From: Crenothrix sp043729335
GTDB taxonomy: Bacteria; Pseudomonadota; Gammaproteobacteria; Methylococcales; Methylomonadaceae
Reading direction: 5' to 3'
NCBI RefSeq assembly: GCF_043729335.1
Contig: NZ_JAYTLQ010000057.1
Location: 124,001 to 188,000, forward strand
DNA: 64,000 nucleotides
Shown: positions 7,867 to 17,115 of the stretch, piece by piece
Layout of the letters: each line of letters starts with the position of its first letter
How positions within the stretch are numbered: the stretch's first letter is position 1
Made by a program: the position numbers and the translations under genes
Notes under the pieces: generated by a model
Seen by the model: only the letters and a program-made list of their open reading frames with translations
Database searches by the model: none
What the model was told of the DNA's origin: nothing

Positions 7867-8099
7867 GCACCATACTCCATTGCTTTTAATCGATTAATCA
7901 TGGCCTCAACGCGTAATTTAGCAAGATTTGTTTTTTCCAGAAGACTCTCTTTTTCTTTAATCAAAGCTTCTTGTCTGGACTTAAGCAGATTGTTTTCATT
8001 TTTAACAGCCGTATATTGCTCAATGAGCTTATCCAGCTTATCTTCAAGGTATTTTAACTCTACTGCGTATTCTGTTTGTGTCATATCGGTAACTAACAT
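7863..8099 (-). CDS. Small coiled-coil protein, TIGR02449 / ZapB-like
   Basis: This 78-residue protein is almost entirely heptad-like coiled coil (LKYLEDKLDKLIEQYTAVK, then NENNLLKSRQEALIKEKESL). It matches the family TIGR02449, encoded directly before zapA in many gammaproteobacteria. By analogy with ZapB it may act with ZapA in division; that is inference from position and fold. It overlaps zapA by 4 nt. An internal Met six codons in (8084) could be the true start; neither start has a clear Shine-Dalgarno sequence. Confidence 0.85.
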   Translation of the reverse strand: MLVTDMTQTEYAVELKYLEDKLDKLIEQYTAVKNENNLLKSRQEALIKEKESLLEKTNLAKLRVEAMINRLKAMEYGA

Positions 8100-8281
8100 T
8101 GCAAGTGATCTGCACAGCCCATTTTAAGTAAGTTTACATCGCAAAGTCTAATATGATCTATCATTGTCAACCGTATGCCGCTTATCGACGCCTGCATTAA
8201 CAAATTTCATTTTAGTTTGTACTTCAATGGTAGCATAAGCGCTGTTTTTTTTTTAGCAATCGTAATTAATTGGACACAATT

Positions 8282-8806
8282 ATGGCTTATGCCGAAATCA
8301 ATAAGCTGTTACTGCAAAGTGATATTGAGTTTTCCGCTGCTGAAGCGCATGGTTTAGCAACAGGGTTGCTTTGCATCAATCAACAAACAAAAAGTGACTG
8401 TTGGCTAAAAGAGTTATTACCGGTTGGTCAAACCTTATCACAGCAATACAGTGATTTGCTGGTAAAATTTTTTAATATTACCCACAGCACGCTGACTAGC
8501 GACGATTATACCTTTAATCTGTTTTTACCTGATGATAGCGAACCCTTGACTAAACGGGCCGAAGCGTTACAAAGTTGGTGCAGGGGGTTTTTATTTGGCG
8601 TGAGTTTAACGGGTAATTCCGCTGTTAACAATCTCAAAAATGGCCGTGAAATTCTTAAAGATATCGCCGAATTTACCCGGCTGGATACCGAAGTTGATGG
8701 CGAGGACAATGAGCAGGCTTTTATGGAAATTACTGAATATTTGCGCGCAGCGGTGTTACTGTTACGTGATGAATTAACCCCGAACGACTCTGACACTGTG
8801 CATTAA
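8282..8806 (+). CDS. ygfB: YgfB / UPF0149 (YecA-type) family protein
   Basis: This 174-residue all-helical protein has the UPF0149 hallmarks: SAAEAHGLATGLLC near the N-terminus, LPDDSEPLTKRAEALQSWCRGFLFGV in the middle, and an acidic C-terminal part with DGEDNEQAFMEITEYLRAAVLLL. YgfB-family function is poorly understood; a pseudomonad homologue influences expression of a beta-lactam resistance regulon. The ATG at 8282 was preferred over an in-frame TTG at 8270. Divergent from the zapA operon and upstream of pepP-ubiH, the same order as in E. coli. Confidence 0.9.
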   Translation: MAYAEINKLLLQSDIEFSAAEAHGLATGLLCINQQTKSDCWLKELLPVGQTLSQQYSDLLVKFFNITHSTLTSDDYTFNLFLPDDSEPLTKRAEALQSWCRGFLFGVSLTGNSAVNNLKNGREILKDIAEFTRLDTEVDGEDNEQAFMEITEYLRAAVLLLRDELTPNDSDTVH

Positions 8807-8818
8807 TAAATAAAAATA

Positions 8819-10132
8819 ATGATGAAACCAAGTGAATTTAAAAAACGTCGCAAGCAACTTATGCAGCGCATTGGTCAGGGTAATATCGCCTTAATCAGCA
8901 GTGCATCCATGCGCACCCGTAACCGCGATGTCAGCTATCCTTTTCGGCAAGACAGTGATTTTTATTACCTGACCGGATTTAATGAGCCGGATGCCATGGC
9001 GGTTTTTATTCCGGGGCGCGAGCAAGGCGAATACATTTTATTTTGCCGCGAATTTGATGAAAAAAAAGCCTTATGGGAAGGTGCGCACGCAGGCCTTAAT
9101 GGCGCAACCGGCGATTACGGCGCGGATGATGCCTTTCCTATTGACGATCTGGATGATATTTTACCGGGCATGCTGGAAAATAAAAGCCGAGTGTATTACC
9201 CCATGGGGCGAAATTCCGATCTAGACCACAGTTTATTGGACTGGATTAACCACATTAAAAGCCACGCGCGCTCTGGCGCTGTTGCGCCCGGCGAATTATT
9301 TTCTTTGGACAATATTCTGCATGACATGCGGTTGTTCAAAAGTCCGGAAGAAATTAAGCTCATGCGCCGTGCTGCGGAAGTGTCCGCCGCTGGCCATATT
9401 AAAGCTATGCAAACCTGCAAAGCTGGCCTTTATGAATATCAAATAGAAGGCGAATTGTTGCATCATTTTATGCAAAATGGCTTGCGCTACACCGCTTACC
9501 CATCGATTGTTGCCGGCGGTAAAAATGCGTGTGTATTGCACTATACCGATAACACCGATAAATTAAAAAACGGCGATTTGCTCCTGATTGATGCCGGTGC
9601 TGAATGTGAGCATTATGCAGCGGATATTACCCGCACCTTCCCTGTTTCTGGACGCTTTAGCGAACCACAAAAATTGCTGTATCAATTGGTTTTAGATGCC
9701 CAATATGCCGCGTTAGAACAAGTTAAGCCAGGACAGCCGTGGCTCGCGCCGCATGAGGCTGCTGTTGAGGTATTGACGCGCGGTTTAGTTGATTTAGGTT
9801 TATTGAAAGGCAAAATAAAAAAACTTATTAAAGACGAAAAATACAAAGCGTTTTATATGCACAGAACCGGACACTGGTTGGGCATGGATGTACATGATGT
9901 TGGTGATTATAAAATTGATCAGGAATGGCGCATTTTAGAACCGGGTATGGTATTGACCGTAGAACCGGGTTTATATATTCCCACCCATTGTAAACAAGTG
10001 GATGAAAAATGGCGTGGCATTGGTATTCGTATTGAAGATGATGTTTTAGTCACTGCGCAAGGCCATGAGATATTAAGTAGCGGCGCACCTAAAACCATCG
10101 CAGAAATCGAAGCTATTATGCAGGCAAGCTAA
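8819..10132 (+). CDS. pepP: Xaa-Pro aminopeptidase PepP
   Basis: PepP removes N-terminal residues preceding proline. The 437-residue protein has the aminopeptidase-P N-terminal domain (YPFRQDSDFYYLTGFNEPDA) and the pita-bread catalytic domain. The dinuclear Mn ligands are visible: LLIDAGAE and YAADITRTFP (two Asp), MHRTGHWLGMDVHDVG (His), VLTVEPGLY (Glu) and GIRIEDDVLV (Glu). It lies 12 nt after ygfB, and its stop overlaps the ubiH start (TAATG). An ATG one codon downstream is an equivalent start. Confidence 0.95.
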   Translation: MMKPSEFKKRRKQLMQRIGQGNIALISSASMRTRNRDVSYPFRQDSDFYYLTGFNEPDAMAVFIPGREQGEYILFCREFDEKKALWEGAHAGLNGATGDYGADDAFPIDDLDDILPGMLENKSRVYYPMGRNSDLDHSLLDWINHIKSHARSGAVAPGELFSLDNILHDMRLFKSPEEIKLMRRAAEVSAAGHIKAMQTCKAGLYEYQIEGELLHHFMQNGLRYTAYPSIVAGGKNACVLHYTDNTDKLKNGDLLLIDAGAECEHYAADITRTFPVSGRFSEPQKLLYQLVLDAQYAALEQVKPGQPWLAPHEAAVEVLTRGLVDLGLLKGKIKKLIKDEKYKAFYMHRTGHWLGMDVHDVGDYKIDQEWRILEPGMVLTVEPGLYIPTHCKQVDEKWRGIGIRIEDDVLVTAQGHEILSSGAPKTIAEIEAIMQAS

Positions 10133-11334
10133 TGGCTTGTGATTATGATCTTTTGATAGTAGGCGGCGGTTTAGCCGGTAATTGTCTGGCCTTGGCGCTA
10201 AAGGAAACTGGCATGCACATAGCGGTTGTTGAAGCCAGCAGCCGTGAACAACTGCAAAACCACCTCGCAGGTGATCGCGCCCTGGCTTTAGCCGCAGGCA
10301 CGGTACAACGTCTGCAAGAACTGGGTGTGTGGCAAGATATACAGCATCAAGCTACTGCCATTAAAACTATCCATGTCTCTGATCGCGGCCATTTCGGTAA
10401 AACGCGTTTATCGGCACAAAAAGAAAATGTCGAGGCTTTAGGTTACGTCATCACCGCACGTAACATTGAAACTCATGTCGCCCATTTGGTGGAAAGTAGT
10501 GCGATTGAATGTATTAGTCCTGCCCGTGTGGCTGGGCTTATGGCGGGGCTTGACGAAATGCATGTCAGTCTAAAACACAATGATGAATCGCTGACTTTGT
10601 CTTGCAAGTTATTAGTGGGTGCCGATGGCGGTAATTCATCGGTACGCAAACTTTTGGACATTGATCAACACGTCACTGCTTACGATCAAACTGCACTTAT
10701 CAGCACAGTAAGATCATCGCTACCGAATCACCATACCGCTTACGAGCGTTTTACGCCATCAGGCCCATTGGCCTTGTTGCCCATTGGTGATTACCACAGC
10801 GCCGTTATTTGGACGCAGTCTCCAGAAAATGCACAAGCGCTGATGACAGGGAATGAAGCTGATTTCTTGGCAGAACTGCAATTGTGTTTTGGTTTTAAGC
10901 TGGGTGAATTAAGCCTGGCTTCCTCACGCCACGCTTTTCCGTTATCGCTGATAAGGGCTAAATCAATGATTGCAGATCGGGCGGTCATTATTGGTAATGC
11001 TGCACACCAATTGCATCCGGTTGCAGGCCAGGGTTTTAATTTAGGTATCCGTGACGTTATTCAACTGGCAGACAAGCTTAACGCTCAATATGCACAACAT
11101 AAAGACATTGGTGCTGGCGATTTTTTGCAAGCTTACGCTAACGCCAGACAGCGGGATCATGACCGTACTATTGCCTTTACCGATAATTTGATCCGTATTT
11201 TTTCCAATGACTGGCTGGCAATTGCTGCGGCCAGAAATGTGAGCCTAACCTTGCTTGACCATATACCGTTTGCGAAATCCTTATTAACTCGTCATGCAAT
11301 GGGAATTGCAGAAAACTTTGACTCTAAAAATTAA
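10132..11334 (+). CDS. ubiH: 2-octaprenyl-6-methoxyphenol hydroxylase UbiH
   Basis: A flavin monooxygenase of ubiquinone synthesis. The N-terminal FAD-binding GGGLAGNCLALAL, the UbiH-typical HVSDRGHFGKTRL, the LVGADGGNSSVR motif, and the C-terminal FAD motif IGNAAHQLHPVAGQGFNLG are all visible in the 400-residue protein. HVSDRGHFG and an overlap with pepP favour UbiH over UbiI or UbiF. The ubiI gene that often follows is not present in this window. Confidence 0.92.
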   Translation: MACDYDLLIVGGGLAGNCLALALKETGMHIAVVEASSREQLQNHLAGDRALALAAGTVQRLQELGVWQDIQHQATAIKTIHVSDRGHFGKTRLSAQKENVEALGYVITARNIETHVAHLVESSAIECISPARVAGLMAGLDEMHVSLKHNDESLTLSCKLLVGADGGNSSVRKLLDIDQHVTAYDQTALISTVRSSLPNHHTAYERFTPSGPLALLPIGDYHSAVIWTQSPENAQALMTGNEADFLAELQLCFGFKLGELSLASSRHAFPLSLIRAKSMIADRAVIIGNAAHQLHPVAGQGFNLGIRDVIQLADKLNAQYAQHKDIGAGDFLQAYANARQRDHDRTIAFTDNLIRIFSNDWLAIAAARNVSLTLLDHIPFAKSLLTRHAMGIAENFDSKN

Positions 11335-11402
11335 ATCGCAGCCTTAAAATATACGCCAAAAATAGACTCTTATTTCGGTCATTTTTGCGGTATCAATAGC
11401 GT

Positions 11403-11696
11403 TTATGATTTGATTTTGCTTTGATAAGCGGCCAGTTGTTCTGGGGTAGCGTCCTTTTGAAATTTATCGCGCCATTCGTTGTAAGGCATGCCATAAACAA
11501 TTTCTCTGGCTTGTTCATAATCTACGGAAATGCCTTTTTCTACTGCTTCAGCGGCATACCACTTTGCCAAACAGTTTCTACAAAAGTCCGCCAAAATCAT
11601 CAAATCAATATTTTGAACTTCCGTATGCTGCTGCAAATGACCGATTAATCGCCTAAACACTGCCGCTTCTAATTCTGTTTGTGTGTTTTTATCCAT
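11403..11696 (-). CDS. DUF1244 family protein
   Basis: This 97-residue protein is a conserved proteobacterial hypothetical of the DUF1244 family, recognised by LADFCRNCLAKWY with its two close cysteines and the downstream YGMPYNEWRDKFQ. The CxxC-like pair may bind a metal, but the function is unknown. It stands alone, convergent with ubiH. Confidence 0.85.
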   Translation of the reverse strand: MDKNTQTELEAAVFRRLIGHLQQHTEVQNIDLMILADFCRNCLAKWYAAEAVEKGISVDYEQAREIVYGMPYNEWRDKFQKDATPEQLAAYQSKIKS

Positions 11697-12063
11697 GATG
11701 ATGTCCTATGAAGTGACAAAATATTCTAGCAGGAACAGTCATTCCAGCATGTACATTTAGCTACAAAAATTTTACAATGGACTAAAGAAGTTTTTTAGTA
11801 CGGGCTATTTTAGTTTATTTGCACAACAGCGTGTAAAAATAGGCTGTTACAAACTAAAAAATGAACTATTCTTTAAGGGCTAGAATTCGAATAAGGCGTT
11901 TTTAGTTTTTATGCCGGTTGCAGAAGGCATTGGAGATATAGTTTCAGTACTGCAAAGCACAACCCGTACAGCGTAATACTTAAATAATCAAAACTCCTGC
12001 GGCCTTAAATCACAACCTTCAGTGAATTAGCTCGCTTATCTAAGCCTCTTCACATTAGTAATT
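11697..12063. other. Gene-free stretch upstream of yciB
   Basis: This 367-bp AT-rich gap separates two divergent genes, the DUF1244 gene and yciB. I find no ORF above about 25 codons, no strong hairpin and no recognisable RNA. It presumably holds the promoters of both genes, but no convincing -35/-10 pair could be chosen by eye. Confidence 0.4.
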
Positions 12064-12600
12064 ATGAAACAACTTTTCGAATTTTTTCCGGTTCTGTTAT
12101 TTTTTGCAGCCTATAAGTTTTATGACATCTATGTAGCGACCATGGTAATGATTGTAGCAACCATGATACAGGTTGCTATTGATCTGGTTTTACGCCGCAA
12201 GGTTGAAACCATGCGCTGGATTACCTTAGCGCTGGTTGTGGTGATGGGTGGTGCAACCATCTATTTACATGACGAACAATATCTCAAATGGAAGTTGTCC
12301 ATCATAGAATGGCTGTTTGGGCTTGCTTTTTTAGGCAGCCAATTTATTGGTGAAAAACCTTTTGTAGAACGCATGATGTCCGGCAGCTTAACGTTACCTC
12401 CGGTGATTTGGAAACGCTTGAATTTGCTGTGGGCGGCTTTTTTTACCGCTGTTGGTTTTATCAATCTGTACGTCATGCATCATTACAGTACCGATGACTG
12501 GGTCAACTTTAAAACTTTCGGTGTGCCCATTTTGATGCTTGTTTTTATTGCCTTACAAATGGTATTTTTATATAAATATATGCCCGATACGGAGGAATAA
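12064..12600 (+). CDS. yciB: Inner-membrane septation protein YciB (IspZ)
   Basis: YciB is a five-helix inner-membrane protein involved in envelope maintenance and septation. The 178-residue sequence has the usual N-terminus MKQLFEFFPVLLFFAAYKFYDIYVAT, successive hydrophobic helices, the FLGSQFIGEKPFVERMM loop, and RLNLLWAAFFTAVGFINLYV. It is the first gene of a four-gene unit with yciI, bolA and a parvulin, an order found in many gammaproteobacteria. Confidence 0.94.
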   Translation: MKQLFEFFPVLLFFAAYKFYDIYVATMVMIVATMIQVAIDLVLRRKVETMRWITLALVVVMGGATIYLHDEQYLKWKLSIIEWLFGLAFLGSQFIGEKPFVERMMSGSLTLPPVIWKRLNLLWAAFFTAVGFINLYVMHHYSTDDWVNFKTFGVPILMLVFIALQMVFLYKYMPDTEE

Positions 12601-12604
12601 GGTT

Positions 12605-12907
12605 TTGTTATACGCCATTATTAGCGAAGATGTACCCCATAGCTTAGAAAAAAGATTATCCGTGCGCGCAGCCCATCTTCAGCGCTTACAGCTATTGCAA
12701 GATGAAGGTCGGTTGCTACTGGCCGGGCCACATCCGGCGGTTGATGCCGACAATCCGGGAGATGCCGGTTTTACCGGTAGCCTCATAGTCGCTGAATTTG
12801 ATAGCTTACAAAGTGCGCAACAATGGACGCTGGCCGATCCGTATGTCGAAGCGGGTGTTTACGCCCGAGTTTCTGTTAAACCTTTTAAAAAAACTTTTCC
12901 ACAATGA
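12605..12907 (+). CDS. YciI-like protein
   Basis: A 100-residue ferredoxin-like protein of the YciI family, with the family pattern SLEKRLSVRAAHLQRLQLL, DEGRLLLAGPHPAVD, GFTGSLIVAEFDS, ADPYVEAGVY and VSVKPFKKTF. The conserved His/Asp pair resembles that of YciI-type putative hydrolases. I place the start at TTG 12605, four bases after the yciB stop, with GGAGG upstream, because the protein then begins MLYAIISED like homologues. Its stop overlaps the bolA start. Confidence 0.88.
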   Translation: MLYAIISEDVPHSLEKRLSVRAAHLQRLQLLQDEGRLLLAGPHPAVDADNPGDAGFTGSLIVAEFDSLQSAQQWTLADPYVEAGVYARVSVKPFKKTFPQ

Positions 12908-13182
12908 CCTCCGACTTAATTAAAAAATCATTAAATGACGCGCTTAAACCCGAATTACTAGAGCTGCTTGATAACAGCGCTGCCCATGCTGGCCATGCGG
13001 GCGCAAGAAGCGGCGGGGGACATTATCATGTCACTATTGTTGCAGAAGCCTTTGAAGGCAAATCGCTAGTCGAACGCCATCAACTCGTTTACAAGGCGCT
13101 GGGTGATCTGATGAAACAAGAGATCCACGCTTTAGGCATTAATGCTATTTCACCCTCAGAAGAAACTAAAGGAAGTTTATAA
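12904..13182 (+). CDS. BolA family protein
   Basis: BolA-type proteins partner monothiol glutaredoxins in iron-sulfur cluster handling or act as regulators. The 92-residue protein has GGGHYHVTIVAEAFEGKSLVERHQ, with the conserved H-x-H pair and the helix-turn motif, and ends KQEIHALGINAISPSE. ATGA overlap with yciI indicates coupling. The following lipoprotein gene starts directly after the stop. Confidence 0.93.
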   Translation: MTSDLIKKSLNDALKPELLELLDNSAAHAGHAGARSGGGHYHVTIVAEAFEGKSLVERHQLVYKALGDLMKQEIHALGINAISPSEETKGSL

Positions 13183-14235
13183 ATGAATAAGAAAATTATC
13201 TCTTTACTCGTTGCCGGTAGCGCTTTGATTGCCGGTTGTGATCAACAAATGGGCACAACCGCCACAACAACCGTGGCTGCACCGGTCATTAAAAAAGAAG
13301 ATGCTATCGCCAGTGTCAACGGTCAGTATATTAGCAAGGCTACTTTGGCTGAACTGGAAAAAGAAATTGCCGAAAAAGCCCATGGTCAAAGTTTCCCTAA
13401 AGAAAAGCTGATTGAAGAACTGGTACAGCGCGAATTGTTGATACAAGATGCGGTAAAAAAGCAGTTGGATAAAACACCCGACATGCAAAAACAACTCGAT
13501 GTCGCTAGAAATTCATTGTTAACGCAAGCTGATTTGCAAGATTTCGTGAAAAAAAATCCAGTCACTGATGCAGAAATTAAAGCCGAATATGACAGTAAAG
13601 TCGGCGGCACTAATGCCACCGAGTACAAGGCCCGCCATATTTTGGTAAAAACAGAAGACGAAGCTAAAAAATTAATTGCAGCGCTGGATAAAGGTGGCGA
13701 TTTTGCCAAACTAGCCAACAAAAACTCGGTGGATGCCAAAGAGTCTCAAAATGGCGGCGATTTAGGCTGGTTTAATCCTAGCCAAATGGTTGCACCCTTC
13801 TCTGAAGCTGTTGCTAAGCTGGAAAAAGGCAAATATTCTAAAGTGCCGGTTAAGACCCAGTTTGGTTACCACATCATTTTAAGAGAAGATTCGCGCGCGC
13901 AAACACCACCGCCGCTAGATTCTGTTAAAGATCAATTAACACCATTCCTGCAACGTCAAAAAACTCAAAAAATGCTGGAAGGCTTACGTAAACAAGCTAA
14001 AGTTGAAATTTTAGTACCGGTGGTAGACGAAAAGCCCAAAGCCGCTATTCCACCAGCAGTAGCGCCAACCCCTGATGCCGCTAATCCTGCTGCAACTCCA
14101 GCGCCAGGTGCTGCACCCGCCGCAGCTGTAGAGCCACCGGCCACCATTGAAGCTGCGCCTGTAACAGAAAAACCAGCACAACCTGCTGCCGTTGTACCAA
14201 CACCGGTACCCGCACCTGCGCCTGCTGCAAAATAG
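13183..14235 (+). CDS. Parvulin-type peptidyl-prolyl isomerase, lipoprotein
   Basis: The 350-residue protein begins with a lipoprotein signal ending in the lipobox LIAGC (Cys19), so it should be anchored in the envelope facing the periplasm. An N-terminal SurA-like helical region (residues 40-140) is followed by a PpiC parvulin domain at about 148-242 with ARHILVKTEDEAKKL, GGDLGWFNPSQMV and GYHIILRED. The last 60 residues are a low-complexity Pro/Ala tail, likely a flexible linker or wall-spanning arm. It probably assists folding of exported or outer-membrane proteins. Last gene of the yciB operon, ending in a terminator. Confidence 0.92.
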   Translation: MNKKIISLLVAGSALIAGCDQQMGTTATTTVAAPVIKKEDAIASVNGQYISKATLAELEKEIAEKAHGQSFPKEKLIEELVQRELLIQDAVKKQLDKTPDMQKQLDVARNSLLTQADLQDFVKKNPVTDAEIKAEYDSKVGGTNATEYKARHILVKTEDEAKKLIAALDKGGDFAKLANKNSVDAKESQNGGDLGWFNPSQMVAPFSEAVAKLEKGKYSKVPVKTQFGYHIILREDSRAQTPPPLDSVKDQLTPFLQRQKTQKMLEGLRKQAKVEILVPVVDEKPKAAIPPAVAPTPDAANPAATPAPGAAPAAAVEPPATIEAAPVTEKPAQPAAVVPTPVPAPAPAAK

Positions 14236-14260
14236 AGACTGTCTCTCAGTTCCGTAAACT

Positions 14261-14286
14261 AAAGGGCGGCTTATCCGCCCTTTTTT
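14261..14286 (+). terminator. Rho-independent terminator of the yciB operon
   Basis: Stem AAAGGGCGG / CCGCCCTTT with a 5-nt loop and a following run of T's on the plus strand. It ends the yciB-yciI-bolA-ppiC transcript and overlaps the recJ stop on the other strand. Confidence 0.9.
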
Positions 14287-16027
14287 AGGTGATTTTTTCC
14301 ATATACTGCACCATAAGTTGCAAAGTGCGATTACCTCTAAATTCATTAATGCTCATTGTGTAAGCTGCACTACACAAGCGCATACCCAGCCAGTGCTCCG
14401 GTTTGTCGACAAAAAAAGCAATAGCATCAATCATCAACTGGCCATTTGGTTTTCTGAGCAGCAATTTTAAATGCCGTTGCCCAACAATGCGCACTTGCAC
14501 AACCTCGAATTTATCAATAAAAACCGGCTCGGGACAGCCTTGCCCCCAAACACAGGCATTTTGCAAAAGATCTGCAAATTCAATCGTCATGTCCTGTTCG
14601 CTTAATTCACCATCAACCAGGATTTTTTGCTCTAAATCAACGTTTGCCAAGCGTTTATTGACCATGGCATCAAATAGCAATGCAAACGCCGGATAGTCGT
14701 GCATGGCAATGGTTAAGCCTGCTGCCATAGCATGTCCCCCAAACATACATAAAAGCTTAGGATGGGCGATAGCGATATCCGCCAATACATCACGAATATG
14801 CACGCCGGGAATGGATCGCGCTGAGCCTTTAATAAGATCTTTACCCGCAGATGCAAAAGCCACCACCGGCCTATGCAATTGATCTTTCATGCGTGAAGCT
14901 AGAATACCAATAACGCCTTGATGCCAGTTAGCATCATATAAACACACGCCAGCCGGCAAATGCTGACTATTTAGCAAACTCATTTCACTTAACAGCCCTT
15001 GTGCTTCCTGCTTCATCTGCCCCTCAACCTCTTTGCGTTCATTATTGAGCGCATCAAGCTTGGCGGCGATAGTTTTGGCGGTTGCGGAATCATTAGCTAA
15101 TAAACATTTTATGCCCAGTGACATATCATCCATACGCCCCGCTGCATTTAATCGTGGCCCTAGTGCAAAACCTAAATCTGTTGCCTGAATACTGTGCTGG
15201 TTTTTGCCGGAAATATCTATTAAGGCATTGATGCCGGGGTGCCCCAATCCCGCCCGAATACGCATTAGGCCTTGATGCACCAGAATTCGGTTTACACGAT
15301 CCAAAGCAACGACATCAGCAATGGTACCCAGGGCCACATAATCCAGTAACACGGCCAGATTAGGTTCAGGTTGTGTAGATGTAAACCAGTTAAGCTCACG
15401 CAATCGGCTACGCAAGGCCAGCAAAACATAAAAAACTGTACCCACACCGGCAATCACCTTACTTGGGAATTGATCACCAACAAGATTGGAGTTAACGATC
15501 GCTTCAGCGGCGGGCAGATGCTGGCCCGGTAAGTGATGATCGGTTATAAGTACTTTAATGCCCAGGGCATTCGCAGCTTCAACGCCTTCAATACTGGAGA
15601 TGCCATTATCAACCGTTAGAATGATATCGGGATGTTGCTGCTTAACCAGTTCGACAATTTCCGGGGTTAAGCCGTAAGCGTATAAAAAACGGTTAGGAAC
15701 CACAAAATCAACGTTTAAAAAGCCCAATAACTGCAAGCCTTTTATAGCTAAAGCACAGCTGGTGGCACCATCGGCATCAAAATCAGCCAGTACCGTAATC
15801 CGCTGTTGTTGCTGTAGCGCCGTTATTAAATGATTGACCATAGCCTCCATATTGGACAATAGCCAAGGTGAAGGGAGCTTTGCTAATGAGCGATCTAAAT
15901 CAGTAGCAGAGCTTAAACCGCGGCTTAACAATATGCGTTCCAGTATGGGGTGCATAGCATCTAAATGGCCACTATTTTTAGGAACTTGGCGAGCGATGAT
16001 AATTTTTTTAACGCCTTGAGAGTACAT
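14285..16027 (-). CDS. recJ: Single-stranded-DNA exonuclease RecJ
   Basis: RecJ is a 5'-3' ssDNA exonuclease of the DHH family, used in recombination, mismatch and base-excision repair. The 580-residue protein has the DHH motifs: VLADFDADGATSCALA, ILTVDNGISS, LITDHHLPGQ, then GFALGPRLNAAGRMDD, and DHHA1-type FGGHAMAAGL towards the C-terminus, followed by the OB-fold domain. The start at 16027 is supported by TAGGT about five bases upstream and by family length. A longer frame adds 49 atypical residues. Confidence 0.94.
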   Translation of the reverse strand: MYSQGVKKIIIARQVPKNSGHLDAMHPILERILLSRGLSSATDLDRSLAKLPSPWLLSNMEAMVNHLITALQQQQRITVLADFDADGATSCALAIKGLQLLGFLNVDFVVPNRFLYAYGLTPEIVELVKQQHPDIILTVDNGISSIEGVEAANALGIKVLITDHHLPGQHLPAAEAIVNSNLVGDQFPSKVIAGVGTVFYVLLALRSRLRELNWFTSTQPEPNLAVLLDYVALGTIADVVALDRVNRILVHQGLMRIRAGLGHPGINALIDISGKNQHSIQATDLGFALGPRLNAAGRMDDMSLGIKCLLANDSATAKTIAAKLDALNNERKEVEGQMKQEAQGLLSEMSLLNSQHLPAGVCLYDANWHQGVIGILASRMKDQLHRPVVAFASAGKDLIKGSARSIPGVHIRDVLADIAIAHPKLLCMFGGHAMAAGLTIAMHDYPAFALLFDAMVNKRLANVDLEQKILVDGELSEQDMTIEFADLLQNACVWGQGCPEPVFIDKFEVVQVRIVGQRHLKLLLRKPNGQLMIDAIAFFVDKPEHWLGMRLCSAAYTMSINEFRGNRTLQLMVQYMEKIT

Positions 16028-16425
16028 AATACCTAGATAAAGTGGGTTTAAAATGGAGGTGCTTAGGCTTTTTATTTGCCATGACCAAAATGGTAAGCAA
16101 ATTATAGTTGGTGAATTGCTAGGTTGTCGGTAGCGCATTTTAGGGGTTTTTGTGATGTGTATTGCAAATATCAAAATTCATACTGTGGTCAAGTTCACAT
16201 TATCTCCTTGTTATCTGCTGTATTTTAACTAAAATTAAATTACTGTAGAAACGTGCCTGTAAGTTTATGCACTTGAACGGAAAGAGTGTAACCGGTGTTG
16301 GATGGCTTGGTGCATGAAGAAATTATTAAGCTATTGATTAATATTAAAAATTTTTTCGATAACTCTTATGCCGCTACAAAACATTCCACTATCTGCGACT
16401 TTAACTTATATAACTAGAGGGAAGA
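16028..16425. other. Intergenic region upstream of the PEP-CTERM gene
   Basis: About 400 AT-rich bases between divergent recJ and the PEP-CTERM gene, with no ORF of note. The only signal I could pick out is the sigma-54-like sequence at about 16298-16314. Confidence 0.4.
16298..16314 (+). promoter_or_regulatory. Possible sigma-54 promoter
   Basis: TTGGATGGCTTGGTGCA has GG and GC exactly ten bases apart (GG 16300-16301, GC 16312-16313). The -24 TTGG and -12 TGCA cores are good but the intervening bases fit poorly. It lies about 110 bp before the PEP-CTERM gene. PEP-CTERM genes are often under sigma-54 control. Confidence 0.3.
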
Positions 16426-17106
16426 ATGAAATCATTAAAAAAACTAATGGATCGAATAAAACTATGTTCGCTTTGTGTAGCAGCAACTATGTTATTTTTC
16501 TCTTCAACGTCATTGTACGCGGGCACTGTTTATAATCTTAATTTCAATGGCTCAAATATTGATTTAATAGGATTTATTGAAACTGAGGCTTGGGAGCAAA
16601 CATCCCCAGGATTGTTTGATGTAGATGTTATTGACTATTCGATAACAGCTTCAAATAATGGTGCATTCGCTTACACTTTTAACTTTGACAATAGTAGCTG
16701 GGGCGGTAGTGAAAATAACGTTGAATGGGGCACTAACATTACAATAACCATTAACGAAGCAATGATTAAGCTATCTGTACCAACAGTGACACGAGCTCAA
16801 AATCAACAGTATGACACATTTCTCATTGCTGACACGGCTACTAACGGGGGTAGGCAAAGTCTGAGTTTTTATAATGGTCAACTGGGCTTCAGTACATTTA
16901 ACCCATTAAATCTTGTATTTTATAATATTGCAGATCCGTTGTTTGTTTTAGCAACAACGCAACCACAACTGCAATTACCCACCGTTCCCGAACCCGCTCA
17001 TTTAATACTGTTGATTACTGGATTGCTTGGAATGTACCTTCTGCGGCAAGGTCGCTTAAGTAGAAGAGGCGTACTATCGCCTTACAAGGTAGCCCAGAAT
17101 TTTTAA
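16426..17106 (+). CDS. PEP-CTERM sorting domain protein
   Basis: The 226-residue protein has a Sec signal peptide (hydrophobic core near residues 13-28, ending SLYA). Then comes a beta-rich Asn/Thr-rich body, and a C-terminal sorting signal: VPEP near residue 189, a hydrophobic helix LILLITGLLGMYLL and a basic tail RQGRLSRRG. PEP-CTERM signals are recognised by exosortase and occur in bacteria that make exopolysaccharide, matching the eps operon in this window. No exosortase gene is visible here. GAGGGA lies six bases before the ATG. The body matches no family I know. Confidence 0.9.
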   Translation: MKSLKKLMDRIKLCSLCVAATMLFFSSTSLYAGTVYNLNFNGSNIDLIGFIETEAWEQTSPGLFDVDVIDYSITASNNGAFAYTFNFDNSSWGGSENNVEWGTNITITINEAMIKLSVPTVTRAQNQQYDTFLIADTATNGGRQSLSFYNGQLGFSTFNPLNLVFYNIADPLFVLATTQPQLQLPTVPEPAHLILLITGLLGMYLLRQGRLSRRGVLSPYKVAQNF

Positions 17107-17115
17107 ATTGGCTTG

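Noticed and set aside
14011..14346. Minus-strand ORF rich in Cys/Trp/Arg opposite the parvulin gene
   Set aside because: It is the antisense shadow of the Pro/Ala-rich tail and has biased, non-protein-like composition.
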